Below, piece after piece: positions 17,153-25,771 of a stretch of 51,219 bases of DNA. Under the pieces are notes generated by a model that did no database searches, had not been told where the DNA came from, and worked only from the letters and a program-made list of their open reading frames with translations. This stretch comes from Clostridia bacterium (lineage in GTDB: Bacteria > Bacillota > Clostridia > Christensenellales > UBA1242), in the NCBI GenBank assembly GCA_017531805.1, contig JAFXKG010000007.1:1-51219 (forward strand). The letters are read 5' to 3'. Position 1 is the stretch's first letter. Every line of letters starts with the position of its first letter. A program made the translations under genes and the position numbers.

Positions 17153-17205
17153 ATTATATAATAAATAATAAAATAAGTCAATAACCAAACAAAAAGTTAT
17201 CCACA
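17153..17205 (-). promoter_or_regulatory. dnaA promoter with adjacent DnaA box
   Basis: TTGACT (17176-17181), 17-bp spacer, TATAAT (17153-17158) on the minus strand. DnaA box TTATCCACA at 17197-17205. The rest of the 17127-17470 gap is AT-rich and holds the recF terminator. Confidence 0.75.
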
Positions 17206-17369
17206 TAATTCACAATTCATTATTGCAATACATAAAAAGATTTTAAAATAAAATTTAAAAATATTTTTACAAATTCAACAAAAATAAATAAAATTTTGTA
17301 AAATTCAACAAAAAAAATAACACTTTAGTTGTAATTTGGAATAAATATTGTTTTTTATATACAAAGATA

Positions 17370-17394
17370 AAAAAATCTGCATAAAGCAGACTTT
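17370..17394 (-). terminator. recF terminator
   Basis: AATCTGC/GCAGACT stem with ATAAA loop and a T run on the minus strand, about 80 bp past the recF stop. Confidence 0.7.
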
Positions 17395-17470
17395 AAGATT
17401 TAATTTACTAAATTCATAAATCTTCTCCATTAAAACTTTTTTATATAGATTAAGTTTTGTCAATACTGAA

Positions 17471-18547
17471 TTATATAACTTTTCCGTTTTCTACCTTTAT
17501 TTGATTGTATGGTTTGTCTAAGGTTGGTATTGCAGTGCAAGAAATTAATGTTTGATATTTAACACACAAATCTAACAATCTAGATTGACGGTTTTCATCC
17601 AATTCACTAAGTACATCGTCAAGCAAGAGTATAGGATATTCTCCAATTTCATTTTTTATAACTTCCATCAATGATAGTTTAACGACAAGCGCTACTGTTC
17701 GTTGTTGGCCTTGACTTGCATAATGTTTACAATCAAGGTCATTAACTTTAAATATAATATCATCTCTGTGTGGACCTATGCAAGTGTAACCAAGTTCTAG
17801 TTCTTTATCTATTATTTTTTCAAACTCTTTTTCTAAATCTTGTTTTATACTTAGGTTTTCTTTTTTATTGTAACTATAAGAAATTTCTAAATTTTCTGTT
17901 AAAGTTATCGTTTTATGGATATCTTTTGCAATATTTTTTAAATTTTCTATAAAAATTAAACGTTTTTCAATAATTTTTTCTGCAGTATCAATCAGTTGGG
18001 GTGTAAAAAGTTTAAGTTGTTCTTTTTTACTTTCTACACTATCAAAGTTTTTTAAAATTTGATTACGCATTTTAAGTATGCGATTGTATTTTAAAAGATT
18101 GTAAAGATATGGTTTATCAAACTGGCTGATTGATACATCTAAAAAACTTCGTCTATCTTCTGGAACTTCTTTAATAAGTTTTAATTCGTCAGGGCTAAAA
18201 TACACAACAGAAAGTATACCAACAAGTTCTGTAAGCTTAAGGATATTAAGGTTGTTTATTTTAATTGCTTTCTTATCACTTTTATCAAAATAGATTTGTA
18301 TATTTTTGTTGCCTGCAATAGTTTTAAAATCACAGGATACTTTTGCTTTGTCTGCACCAAATTTTATAATTTGTTTATCTTTGCTGTTTTTTGGGCTTTT
18401 GCCAACACTCATAATATAAATACTTTCAAGTAAATTAGTTTTACCCTGAGCATTTGCACCTACAATAAAATTTACTCCATCTTCAAATTTTGTTTTTGTA
18501 TTGGTGTAGTTTCTAAAGTTATTAAGTTCTAAACTAGATATTTTCAT
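17471..18547 (-). CDS. recF: DNA replication and repair protein RecF
   Basis: 358 residues from ATG 18547 (MKISSLELNNFRNYTN), the standard RecF N-terminus. An upstream in-frame start at 18583 falls in the -35 box and is rejected. Walker A is GANAQGKTN near 31-39. The ABC signature region is YASQGQQRTVAL and Walker B is PILLLDDVLSELD. RecF helps load RecA at gaps. There is no ribosome site: the -10 TATAAT ends 7 nt before ATG, so the mRNA is probably leaderless. In most Firmicutes recF follows dnaN; here it precedes dnaA. Confidence 0.96.
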   Translation of the reverse strand: MKISSLELNNFRNYTNTKTKFEDGVNFIVGANAQGKTNLLESIYIMSVGKSPKNSKDKQIIKFGADKAKVSCDFKTIAGNKNIQIYFDKSDKKAIKINNLNILKLTELVGILSVVYFSPDELKLIKEVPEDRRSFLDVSISQFDKPYLYNLLKYNRILKMRNQILKNFDSVESKKEQLKLFTPQLIDTAEKIIEKRLIFIENLKNIAKDIHKTITLTENLEISYSYNKKENLSIKQDLEKEFEKIIDKELELGYTCIGPHRDDIIFKVNDLDCKHYASQGQQRTVALVVKLSLMEVIKNEIGEYPILLLDDVLSELDENRQSRLLDLCVKYQTLISCTAIPTLDKPYNQIKVENGKVI

Positions 18548-18554
18548 TGTTTGT

Positions 18555-18583
18555 ATTATATTACTAAATATTATTTTTGTCAA
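18555..18583 (-). promoter_or_regulatory. Leaderless-type promoter of recF
   Basis: TTGACA (18578-18583), 17-bp spacer, TATAAT (18555-18560), then 7 nt to ATG 18547. Confidence 0.8.
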
Positions 18584-18720
18584 TTATTACAAAAAAACCT
18601 GCTACTTCGTTATATAAAATTTTAAAAATAATACCAAATTAAAAGTTTTTAACTTAAAAATATAAAATTAAGTATCAAAAATTTTAAAATTTAAAATTTT
18701 TATATTGTATTTATATCTCT

Positions 18721-18767
18721 CGCGCGCACGCGCGCGTACGCGTATACACGCACGCACATACACGCGT
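18721..18767. repeat. 47-bp alternating pyrimidine-purine tract (Z-DNA candidate)
   Basis: A perfect Y-R alternation rich in CG, CA and TA steps (CGCGCGCACGCGCGCGTACG at its start) inside otherwise AT-rich DNA between rsmG and recF. No gene lies in 18584-18848. Such tracts can flip to left-handed DNA under negative supercoiling. Confidence 0.75.
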
Positions 18768-18848
18768 TTATATAAGGATATATAATACAGATAATTATAT
18801 TATTAAATATATAATAAAAAAAAGACATCAATAAGACATCTTGTTTTA

Positions 18849-19526
18849 TTATTTTATCGGATCTATTTTTGGCAGATTTTTTGCACGCGGATATTTTGCT
18901 GGTGTTTGTTTAATTTTCTCTATTATTACAATATTTCTTTCTCCATATCCATTAGGTAAATCAAATCTAAGTGACTTTAATACTTTTCCACCTAGAGTTT
19001 CTAACGCTTTATCACAATCAACAAACTCTTCAGCTATGTTTGCACCTTTGTATGCAATTACAATACCGCCAACTTTTACAAGCGGTAGTAGATATTCTAG
19101 CAATGTGTTCATTTTAGCAACTGCACGCGCAACTGCCACATCAAAAAATTCACGCTTTGTCTTTGCAAATTCTTCTGCTCTTGAGTGGACATTGTTTGAT
19201 TTTACATTTAGTTTTTCGCAAATATAATTTAAAAAAGTTACTCGTTTATTAAGACTGTCAACCATTGTAATATTTACATCAGGACGAACTATTTTTATAG
19301 GCAAACTTGGGAACCCTGCACCTGCGCCAACATCTACAATATTTGCATTGTCAGGGATTGCATCAATGGATAAAATACTGTCTAAAAAATGTTTTGTAAA
19401 GACGTCGTATTTATCTGTGATTGCTGTCAAATTTACTTTATCGTTGTAAGAAACAAGCTCTTGATAATAAATATCAAACTTTTCTCTATTTTTTTCAATT
19501 AAATTTTGAAAATGTAGCAATTGCAT
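18849..19526 (-). CDS. rsmG: 16S rRNA (guanine527-N7)-methyltransferase
   Basis: 225 residues. The Rossmann SAM site is VDVGAGAGFPSLP, followed by the conserved LNKR (DSLNKRVTFLN) and RAEEFA segments of RsmG/GidB. It methylates G527 of 16S rRNA; loss gives low-level streptomycin resistance in other species. It belongs to the mnmE-mnmG-rsmG origin group but has its own perfect promoter, with the -10 ending 6 nt before ATG and no Shine-Dalgarno, so its mRNA is likely leaderless. Confidence 0.96.
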   Translation of the reverse strand: MQLLHFQNLIEKNREKFDIYYQELVSYNDKVNLTAITDKYDVFTKHFLDSILSIDAIPDNANIVDVGAGAGFPSLPIKIVRPDVNITMVDSLNKRVTFLNYICEKLNVKSNNVHSRAEEFAKTKREFFDVAVARAVAKMNTLLEYLLPLVKVGGIVIAYKGANIAEEFVDCDKALETLGGKVLKSLRFDLPNGYGERNIVIIEKIKQTPAKYPRAKNLPKIDPIK

Positions 19527-19532
19527 ACATTA

Positions 19533-19561
19533 ATTATAGAATATTTATAATATTTTGTCAA
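19533..19561 (-). promoter_or_regulatory. Leaderless-type promoter of rsmG
   Basis: TTGACA (19556-19561), 17-bp spacer, TATAAT (19533-19538), 6 nt, then ATG 19526. Confidence 0.85.
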
Positions 19562-19568
19562 TTTTTTA

Positions 19569-19596
19569 TAAAAAAAGAGAACAAAATTGTTCTCTT
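19569..19596 (-). terminator. mnmG terminator
   Basis: Perfect AAGAGAACAA/TTGTTCTCTT stem (19575-19584 with 19587-19596) plus a T run on the minus strand. It separates mnmG from rsmG. Confidence 0.85.
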
Positions 19597-21457
19597 AAAT
19601 ATATCCTTTCATTTTAAGGTAAACCAACAAAACATTAATATCACTTGGGCTAACACCATCTATGCGTCCTGCAGCGCCTATTGTTGCAGGTTTAAATTTG
19701 TTAAGTTTTTGTCTTGCCTCGATACGCAAGCCTGATATTGTTTGATAATCAATGTCTGGCAGTGCAATATTTTCTGTCTTTTTTATTTTAACAATATATT
19801 CTTCTTCTCGTTTTATGTAGCCTTCGTACTTGATTTCTGTGTTAATATATTCTAAAACACTGTCAGGCACATTTTCAAACAAATTAAAATAATGTTTAAC
19901 ATCAAATATGGTTATATTATTACGCTTTATAGTGTCTTTAAGTGTTAATCCATTGTTTGGTATGTTTTCGTTTTTATCGTTAAACATAGGTGCAAGTTTT
20001 TTAGGATTACACATAGTATCAAGTTGTTTATAAACTTGTTTAATAGTTTCTATTTTGTCAGTAAATATTTGGTATCTTTTGTCATCCACCAAGCCGATTT
20101 GTCTACCTAATTCTGTTAAACGAATATCGCAGTTATCTTGACGCAATGTTAGTCTAAATTCTGCCCTACTTGTCATCATCCTATAAGGTTCTATTATATC
20201 TTTTGTAACCAAATCGTCAATCAAAACACCTATATATGCCTGATCGCGTCCTAATACAAAAGGGGTTTTGTTGTCGATATATCTTTCAGCATTAATGCCA
20301 GCCATTAGGCCCTGTGCAGCCGCCTCTTCATAACCGCTTGTACCATTTATTTGTCCAGCAAAGAAAAGACCATTAATATGCTTACTTTCTAAATTGTTTT
20401 TAAGTTCGGTTGCATTTATACAATCATATTCAATAGCGTAAGCAAAACGCATAATTTTTACATTTTCAAAACCAGGGATAAGGTGATACATTTTGCGTTG
20501 TACATCGCTTGGCATACTGCTAGAAATACCTTGGACATACACTTCATCACTTGATGCACTTTCTGGTTCTAAGAAAAGTTGATGACGCTCTTTATCAGAA
20601 AAACGCATAATCTTATCTTCAATACTTGGACAATATCTTGGTCCAATACCCTTAATATTTCCAGAATAAAGTGGTGCGCGAGAAATGTTTTCTCTTATAC
20701 AATCATGCATAGCGGTAGAAGTATAGCCTAAGTAGCAAACACTTTTGTTTTCAACCTTGTCACTAAGGTAAGAAAAACTTGTATTTAATTCTTCACCAGG
20801 TTGAACTTCAAATTTAGAATAATCTATAGATTTACCATCTACACGGGCAGGTGTTCCTGTTTTAAAACGCCTAATTTCAATGCCTAAATCCATCAAAGAT
20901 TTTGTTAGCATTGTACTAGGTTCGTATCCATTAGGACCAGTATTTTTTGTAAATTCTCCAATAATAATACGACTGTTTAAATATACACCAGTGGCAACGA
21001 CAACTGACTTACAACCAAAGGTTTCTCCCATGCTGGTTTTAACGCCAACAACCTTGTTGTTTTCTACCAATATTTCGGACACTTCACATTGTAATACATC
21101 TAAGTTTTTTTGTCTTTCAATCGTATGTTTCATTTCAGTGTGATAAACAACTTTATCTACTTGAGCACGCAAAGATTGCACTGCAGGGCCTTTGCTTGAA
21201 TTAAGCATACGCAATTGTAAAAGAGCTTTGTCTGCATTTACGCCCATTTCTCCACCAAGGGCATCAATTTCACCAGCAAGTTGACCTTTTGCAGTACCAC
21301 CAATCGACGGATTGCAAGCAAGGAAGGCAATACTATCAAGGTTAAGAGTTGTAAGCAAAGTTTTTTTGCCAAGACGAGAAAGAGCAAGACACGCCTCACT
21401 GCCCGCGTGCCCACTTCCAATAACTATTGCATCATAATTATCTATCACATTTATCAT
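19595..21457 (-). CDS. mnmG: tRNA uridine-5-carboxymethylaminomethyl(34) synthesis enzyme MnmG
   Basis: 620 residues. The N-terminal FAD-binding motif is VIGSGHAGSEA. The MnmG signatures GGTAKGQLAGEIDALGGEMG and RYCPSIEDKI follow, then the insertion and the C-terminal helical domain that contacts MnmE. With MnmE it modifies the wobble uridine of several tRNAs. The -10 TATAAT (21467-21472) ends 9 nt before ATG with no ribosome site, so at most 2-3 untranslated bases are expected. Confidence 0.97.
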   Translation of the reverse strand: MINVIDNYDAIVIGSGHAGSEACLALSRLGKKTLLTTLNLDSIAFLACNPSIGGTAKGQLAGEIDALGGEMGVNADKALLQLRMLNSSKGPAVQSLRAQVDKVVYHTEMKHTIERQKNLDVLQCEVSEILVENNKVVGVKTSMGETFGCKSVVVATGVYLNSRIIIGEFTKNTGPNGYEPSTMLTKSLMDLGIEIRRFKTGTPARVDGKSIDYSKFEVQPGEELNTSFSYLSDKVENKSVCYLGYTSTAMHDCIRENISRAPLYSGNIKGIGPRYCPSIEDKIMRFSDKERHQLFLEPESASSDEVYVQGISSSMPSDVQRKMYHLIPGFENVKIMRFAYAIEYDCINATELKNNLESKHINGLFFAGQINGTSGYEEAAAQGLMAGINAERYIDNKTPFVLGRDQAYIGVLIDDLVTKDIIEPYRMMTSRAEFRLTLRQDNCDIRLTELGRQIGLVDDKRYQIFTDKIETIKQVYKQLDTMCNPKKLAPMFNDKNENIPNNGLTLKDTIKRNNITIFDVKHYFNLFENVPDSVLEYINTEIKYEGYIKREEEYIVKIKKTENIALPDIDYQTISGLRIEARQKLNKFKPATIGAAGRIDGVSPSDINVLLVYLKMKGYI

Positions 21458-21505
21458 AACGGTTTAATTATATCATAAAATTTTAAAATTACAATATTTT
21501 TAAAT

Positions 21506-21847
21506 TTATTTTATAAGATTTATCTCAATACCTACAACACCATATTTGTTTTGTTCTTCTTTAGTATAATATTGTTCCATATCCTTGCAGTCTGCATGCT
21601 CATTTGTTTTATAACCCAAAACAGTTTTGTCAAATCTATCATAAAGTTGCTTGAACGAAGGAAATTTGTGCAAAGCAACCACTTTGGTTTTAAGTGTTTC
21701 GTTTGTTGTGCGGTTGTCAAAAATGATATAATCACCAACCTTAATAAGTTGACGCTTTTCATCAAACAAGCGCATTTCTATGCTCTTTTGACCTGATTTT
21801 ATCATTTCAAAAGGACCAGAATTTAAATGTAAATTATGTGTATCCAT
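21506..21847 (-). CDS. ASCH-domain protein
   Basis: 113 residues. The sequence matches the ASCH/PUA-like fold: a GPFEMIKSGQKSIEMRL segment with the conserved Lys, Glu and Arg, then VGDYIIF, and a C-terminal YGVVGIEI strand. ASCH proteins are thought to bind RNA or modified nucleosides; some hydrolyse N4-acetylcytidine. It starts about 20 nt after mnmE in the same direction, with a GGAGC site, so it is probably cotranscribed with the tRNA-modification gene. The precise role is unknown. Confidence 0.8.
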   Translation of the reverse strand: MDTHNLHLNSGPFEMIKSGQKSIEMRLFDEKRQLIKVGDYIIFDNRTTNETLKTKVVALHKFPSFKQLYDRFDKTVLGYKTNEHADCKDMEQYYTKEEQNKYGVVGIEINLIK

Positions 21848-21868
21848 CCTTGCTCCTAATATTCAAGT

Positions 21869-23164
21869 TTATTTACCTAAACAGAATTTTTTAAAGATTT
21901 TGTCTATGATTTCTTCCCCACTTACAACACCACTGATTTCACCAAGTGCAAGCCAAGCATTTTTAATTTCGCTTGATATGATATCCATAGTTGTAAAATC
22001 AAAAAGTTGGATTGCTTTATCAATAAATGAAAGGGCGTTTTTAACACATTCAATGTGGCGCGTATTGGTTAAATATATCTTATTTTGTTTTATATCACCA
22101 GTTATCGTCATGTCAAATATTTTTTGTTTTAATTCGTCTATATTTTGACCAGTTACAGCGCTTATGTAAAAATACTTATCATCAGTTTTTTTGGTTAATA
22201 AATCACTTTTATTAAACACATTGATATGTGGTTTGTTTGTTTCAATATCGCAAATATTATCTTGGTCAGAAATTTTTAAAACGATATCACAGTCGTCTAT
22301 TGCTTTAAAAGAACGGTCTATACCAATTTTTTCAACAACATCATCACTTTCATGTATGCCAGCAGTATCAAGAAGTCTAAAAATAATACCTTTATACTCA
22401 TACTCAGCCTCTATAACATCGCGTGTTGTTCCTGCAATGTTTGTAACTATTGCCTTATCACTTTTTGTAAGCGCGTTTAACAAGCTAGATTTACCCACAT
22501 TTGGCGCACCAATAATTGCTATTTTAACACCATTTTTTATTAAAAGTCCATTTTTGCTTTCTGCAACAAGGTTATTTAACTGTTGTTTAATTTTGAACAT
22601 TCTATCTTTTACATTTGATGATTCTTTGTCAGTGTATTCATACTCTGGATAGTCTAGTTTTGCTTCGATTTCTGCCAATATTTCTGTTAGTTCATCTTGA
22701 ATAGAAGAAATCATATCTTTTAACTTGCCTTGCATTAGCGTACTGCCAGATTTTGCCTGCATTTCGCTTTCTGCGTTGATAAGATCAATTATACCTTCTG
22801 CTTGATCCAAAGATAGTTTACCATTGATAAATGCTCGCTTGCTAAACTCTCCACGATCTGCAAGTCTTGCACCATTTGAAATTATTTCGTCAATAATTTT
22901 TTGCGCCAAAAAATACCCGCCATGCGATTGTATTTCTACAACATCTTCACCAGTAAAACTAAACGGAGCACGAAAAAAAACCACCAAACACCTATCTGAA
23001 AAATCTTTTAAATAAATATTTTTAAGATACATTTTTCTTGGTTCAAAATCCAAATTTTCTTGTATCAAACTTTGTAAGATTTGTTTGGCATTTTCGCCAC
23101 TAATTCTAATTACAGCAACACCACTGTTACCTGCCGGCGTTGCCATTGCTACAATTGTATTCAT
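21869..23164 (-). CDS. mnmE: tRNA modification GTPase MnmE
   Basis: 431 residues, slightly short for the family (about 455). The N-terminal tetrahydrofolate-binding domain includes GNSGVAVIRISG. The inserted G domain has G1 GAPNVGKSS, G3 DTAGI and G4 NKSD. The C-terminal CLGK carries the conserved cysteine. It partners with MnmG. The promoter is TTGCGC (23194-23199), 17 bp, TATAAT (23171-23176), ending 6 nt before ATG. No ribosome site; likely leaderless. Confidence 0.97.
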   Translation of the reverse strand: MNTIVAMATPAGNSGVAVIRISGENAKQILQSLIQENLDFEPRKMYLKNIYLKDFSDRCLVVFFRAPFSFTGEDVVEIQSHGGYFLAQKIIDEIISNGARLADRGEFSKRAFINGKLSLDQAEGIIDLINAESEMQAKSGSTLMQGKLKDMISSIQDELTEILAEIEAKLDYPEYEYTDKESSNVKDRMFKIKQQLNNLVAESKNGLLIKNGVKIAIIGAPNVGKSSLLNALTKSDKAIVTNIAGTTRDVIEAEYEYKGIIFRLLDTAGIHESDDVVEKIGIDRSFKAIDDCDIVLKISDQDNICDIETNKPHINVFNKSDLLTKKTDDKYFYISAVTGQNIDELKQKIFDMTITGDIKQNKIYLTNTRHIECVKNALSFIDKAIQLFDFTTMDIISSEIKNAWLALGEISGVVSGEEIIDKIFKKFCLGK

Positions 23165-23170
23165 AATATT

Positions 23171-23199
23171 ATTATATCATGATAAAAAACATTGCGCAA
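23171..23199 (-). promoter_or_regulatory. Leaderless-type promoter of mnmE
   Basis: TTGCGC, 17-bp spacer, TATAAT, 6 nt, ATG 23164. Confidence 0.75.
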
Positions 23200-23251
23200 G
23201 AGAAAATTAAAAAATATATCGACTTGAGACAATAGTGACATTGTTGCTTAA

Positions 23252-23276
23252 ATAAAAAAACACCCATTAGGGTGTT
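23252..23276 (-). terminator. Terminator of the PIN cassette
   Basis: AACACCC-ATTA-GGGTGTT (23259-23276) with seven T following on the minus strand. It overlaps the stop codon of the PIN gene. Confidence 0.85.
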
Positions 23277-24189
23277 AAAATTCCATACCAGGATCTAAAG
23301 AAAATTCTTCATCATCTTCAATCTTAAATCCTGTTTTTTGCATAAAATCGTCGCCAGTCGCAAAGTAAAAATCTGGCATCTTGACAAAATACTCAGAAAC
23401 AGCCTTAGAGAAATTAATTAAATCAACATTAAATTTTGGATGATCTTCCAGTACCTTTTGTATGAACAAAGAAGAAGATATTGGCACACAAGCAGTCTTG
23501 TATCCATTAGTGTCAATTTCAAGATAATAACCATTTTCAATGTTAAGATGCTTAATGCACTTTGCTCTGCGCCCTATATTGTCGCCATCATTAATATATA
23601 TAAAGTCTGTAACATTTTCTGTAAGCAAAGAGCATCCGTAAATTGTCGCATAAGCCATAATAAAAGCATCGTTTTCAGGGATATATTTTTGGTTATATAA
23701 TGACAATTTTGTTCTCATTGGAGGCAAAGAAGTTTTTGTTTCGCGTGAGTATTTATCAACATATTTGTAAGGAGTAGTGTATATATTTGCTAGTTTTACA
23801 ACTTCTTCATAACCATACAATGTTTCAACTTCTTCACCTTCTTCAATGTGTGGCATGTAACACATATTTTTAATAAAATTTAAAAAATCAATACGCTCTT
23901 TGTTTCTGGGGTCATCAGTTTCCGATAAAACTGCCGGGCTAACAAAAAGTCTAACTGTATCTTTTTTAACCATTGAGTATAAATTTAAATAAAACTTAGC
24001 AATATCTTTTTTGTTAAAGTTTTTAGTAGAGCAAGGTTCAAATATATTAGAATCAATTTTCCTTTCTGGGATTTCTAAAGGGTCACAATCAAACTTTTGA
24101 CACAGTCTTTCAATTTCAACAAATATATTCAAAACACACGAGTCAATGGCAATATAAGTTCTGAGTGTTTTATTTTTTCCTGGCAACAT
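23275..24189 (-). CDS. PIN-domain protein, putative nuclease
   Basis: 304 residues from ATG 24189, chosen because AAAGGAG lies at the right distance; an ATG 11 codons upstream lacks a good site. PIN features: an N-terminal strand with an acidic residue (TYIAIDSCVLN, D16), SPAVLSE in the middle, and the C-terminal acidic motif PENDAFIMAYATIYGCSLLT followed by NVTDF. PIN domains are metal-dependent RNases, often toxins. About 100 residues after the PIN core have no recognised fold. The start overlaps a 51-residue gene by 20 bases, an arrangement seen in toxin-antitoxin pairs. Function inferred. Confidence 0.75.
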   Translation of the reverse strand: MLPGKNKTLRTYIAIDSCVLNIFVEIERLCQKFDCDPLEIPERKIDSNIFEPCSTKNFNKKDIAKFYLNLYSMVKKDTVRLFVSPAVLSETDDPRNKERIDFLNFIKNMCYMPHIEEGEEVETLYGYEEVVKLANIYTTPYKYVDKYSRETKTSLPPMRTKLSLYNQKYIPENDAFIMAYATIYGCSLLTENVTDFIYINDGDNIGRRAKCIKHLNIENGYYLEIDTNGYKTACVPISSSLFIQKVLEDHPKFNVDLINFSKAVSEYFVKMPDFYFATGDDFMQKTGFKIEDDEEFSLDPGMEF

Positions 24190-24325
24190 GTTTTTTGTCT
24201 CCTTTAGGCATTGTTTTTGCATTGTTCTCTTTTATAAATTTGATGGTTTTTTTGCATTGATCCTCAAAAGATATACAATCTTGCCTTACCTGCTTTTTTA
24301 ATTCTTCCATTTCTTCAAATGTCAT
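24170..24325 (-). CDS. Small charged protein overlapping the PIN gene
   Basis: A 51-residue frame starting MTFEEMEELKKQVRQ and ending KKHVARKK. It has a strong GAGGAG site. Its start is 12 bp after the stop of the gene before, and its end overlaps the PIN gene by 20 bases. The N-terminal half looks like an amphipathic, possibly coiled helix; the C-terminus is Lys-rich. Such size, charge and overlap fit an antitoxin or small partner protein. I do not recognise the family. Confidence 0.65.
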   Translation of the reverse strand: MTFEEMEELKKQVRQDCISFEDQCKKTIKFIKENNAKTMPKGDKKHVARKK

Positions 24326-24337
24326 AACCTGCTCCTC

Positions 24338-24811
24338 TTAAAATTCTATTGACAGTTGATCGGTATCTAAGTCGTTTTCAAATTTTTTACCTGTTGCGAT
24401 ATCGACTGTATAACCCTGCTTTACATTTGTTGTTAAACAAGTTTGTTCAATAGATAAATAATCTTCAAAAACTTCCACGTTAATGCATATATTTGGTCGT
24501 AAATATTCTACTTTATTTGTAGACTTGTTTATATCTTTTCTGCGATTATGGATGTCTAAAATTTTAACACCCTCGTTGTTATAAAAAATAAAAGATCTAC
24601 TTTCCTCAAAATCTCTTAAGTCTTCTCTTATAGAAAGTAAAACACCCTTGTTAAAAAATTTCCACTCATGTCCCATAAGGTCACATAAATACTGTCCGTT
24701 CAAGTACAAACCCTTAGAATTTTCCATGTCTTTTTCAATAGAAAACAAACCATTGCCGTCAATACGGGTTGTACGATTTTGATATTCTGATGCCCAACTG
24801 TTTCTTGACAT
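24338..24811 (-). CDS. Hypothetical protein, first gene of the PIN cassette
   Basis: 157 residues from ATG 24811 (MSRNSWASEYQNRTTRID), behind GAAGGAG. A TTG six codons earlier is less likely. Beta-rich, soluble, with acidic patches (REDLRDFEESR) and a DTDQLSIEF tail. No family recognised. The TAA stop overlaps the ribosome-site region of the 51-residue gene, so the three genes form one tightly packed transcript ending at the terminator at 23252. Confidence 0.7.
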   Translation of the reverse strand: MSRNSWASEYQNRTTRIDGNGLFSIEKDMENSKGLYLNGQYLCDLMGHEWKFFNKGVLLSIREDLRDFEESRSFIFYNNEGVKILDIHNRRKDINKSTNKVEYLRPNICINVEVFEDYLSIEQTCLTTNVKQGYTVDIATGKKFENDLDTDQLSIEF

Positions 24812-24970
24812 TGCTTGCTCCTTCACCAATTCGTATTAAGTAATTTTAGTCTAGCATATAGATAGTTAAAAGTCAATGTTTAAGTAAACAAAAACTTACA
24901 ACTTAATAAATATTGATCAAATATCAATGTGAAGATTTTTAAAAAAAGCAGGTTCTAACCTGCAGTTTTT

Positions 24971-25047
24971 TGGTGCGTCCATAGGGATTCGAACCCCAGA
25001 CCTTTGGTTCCGTAGACCAACGCTCTATCCAGCTGAGCTATGAACGC
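24971..25047 (-). tRNA. tRNA-Arg(ACG)
   Basis: 77 nt with encoded CCA. Acceptor GCGTTCA pairs with TGGACGC. Anticodon loop CTACGGA gives ACG (inosine-modified at position 34 in life). Confidence 0.95.
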
Positions 25048-25120
25048 GTATAAAGGCTTAATTTCCAAGCCTTGTAATTATAGCACAACAAAATAGTTTT
25101 TGCAAGAGTTTATCTAAAAA

Positions 25121-25771
25121 TTATTGTTTTTGTTCAGTATTTTTCTTTTTGTTAATAAAATGGCGTATCAATTCGTATGCAACAACAATAATAATCAAGA
25201 CGATAAATATATAAAACAACCAATCGTTTAACCATGGAAAAAGCTCTAAAATCAATGTAATCAAAAAACCTGCAATGACATTACCAAGTATTACGGTAAT
25301 ACAAGTTGAAATGTAATCTAATCCAATAAACACTGCAATGCAAGTGCCTGTCCAAACACCTGTCAATGGCAATGGAACTGCTACAAAGATGAGCACCGCC
25401 AAAATCTTTTTCCAGTACGGTTTAGAAAATCTTTTGCTTTTTTCTTCTGATCCTTCGATATTTGCAGCCTTTCCTTTGATTCTGTTTTCTATCCCATTTG
25501 CAAGTTTGCCAAATAGACGCGTTCTTTTTAACCACTTCATAACAGGAAAGAATAATAAAGCAATAATAGGAACTATTGCAGAACTGCCTAGCAAACCCCA
25601 ACCAAAAGCTGCCCAATTGCTTAAGCTATTATTAAGCCAAAACCCAGAGTTTGTGGCAAAAGGAATTGCTCCTCTAATTTCAATTATCGGGATCATTGAA
25701 ATCAATATAGTAGCAAGAGCAACATTGTTTCCAAAAATGCTAGCAAAAACATTATGTATTAATTCTGTCAT
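25121..25771 (-). CDS. Small multidrug-export family membrane protein (COG2426)
   Basis: 216 residues from ATG 25771 with a GGAG site; a longer frame upstream lacks one. The sequence matches the Sm_multidrug_ex family: the ISMIPIIEIRGAIPF segment, a second half-repeat with VAVPLPLTGVWTGT, and hydrophobic helices near 20-40, 55-80, 125-150 and 165-210. The two proline/glycine hairpins recall DedA-like transporters. Actual substrates are not established. Confidence 0.8.
   Translation of the reverse strand: MTELIHNVFASIFGNNVALATILISMIPIIEIRGAIPFATNSGFWLNNSLSNWAAFGWGLLGSSAIVPIIALLFFPVMKWLKRTRLFGKLANGIENRIKGKAANIEGSEEKSKRFSKPYWKKILAVLIFVAVPLPLTGVWTGTCIAVFIGLDYISTCITVILGNVIAGFLITLILELFPWLNDWLFYIFIVLIIIVVAYELIRHFINKKKNTEQKQ

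Noticed and set aside
18548..18583. Longer recF starting at 18583
   Set aside because: The extra 12 codons coincide with the -35 and -10 boxes; RecF homologs start at MKI.
18700..18770. CG/CA-rich tract as a repeat array of the CRISPR type
   Set aside because: No separate repeats or spacers; it is one alternating dinucleotide tract.
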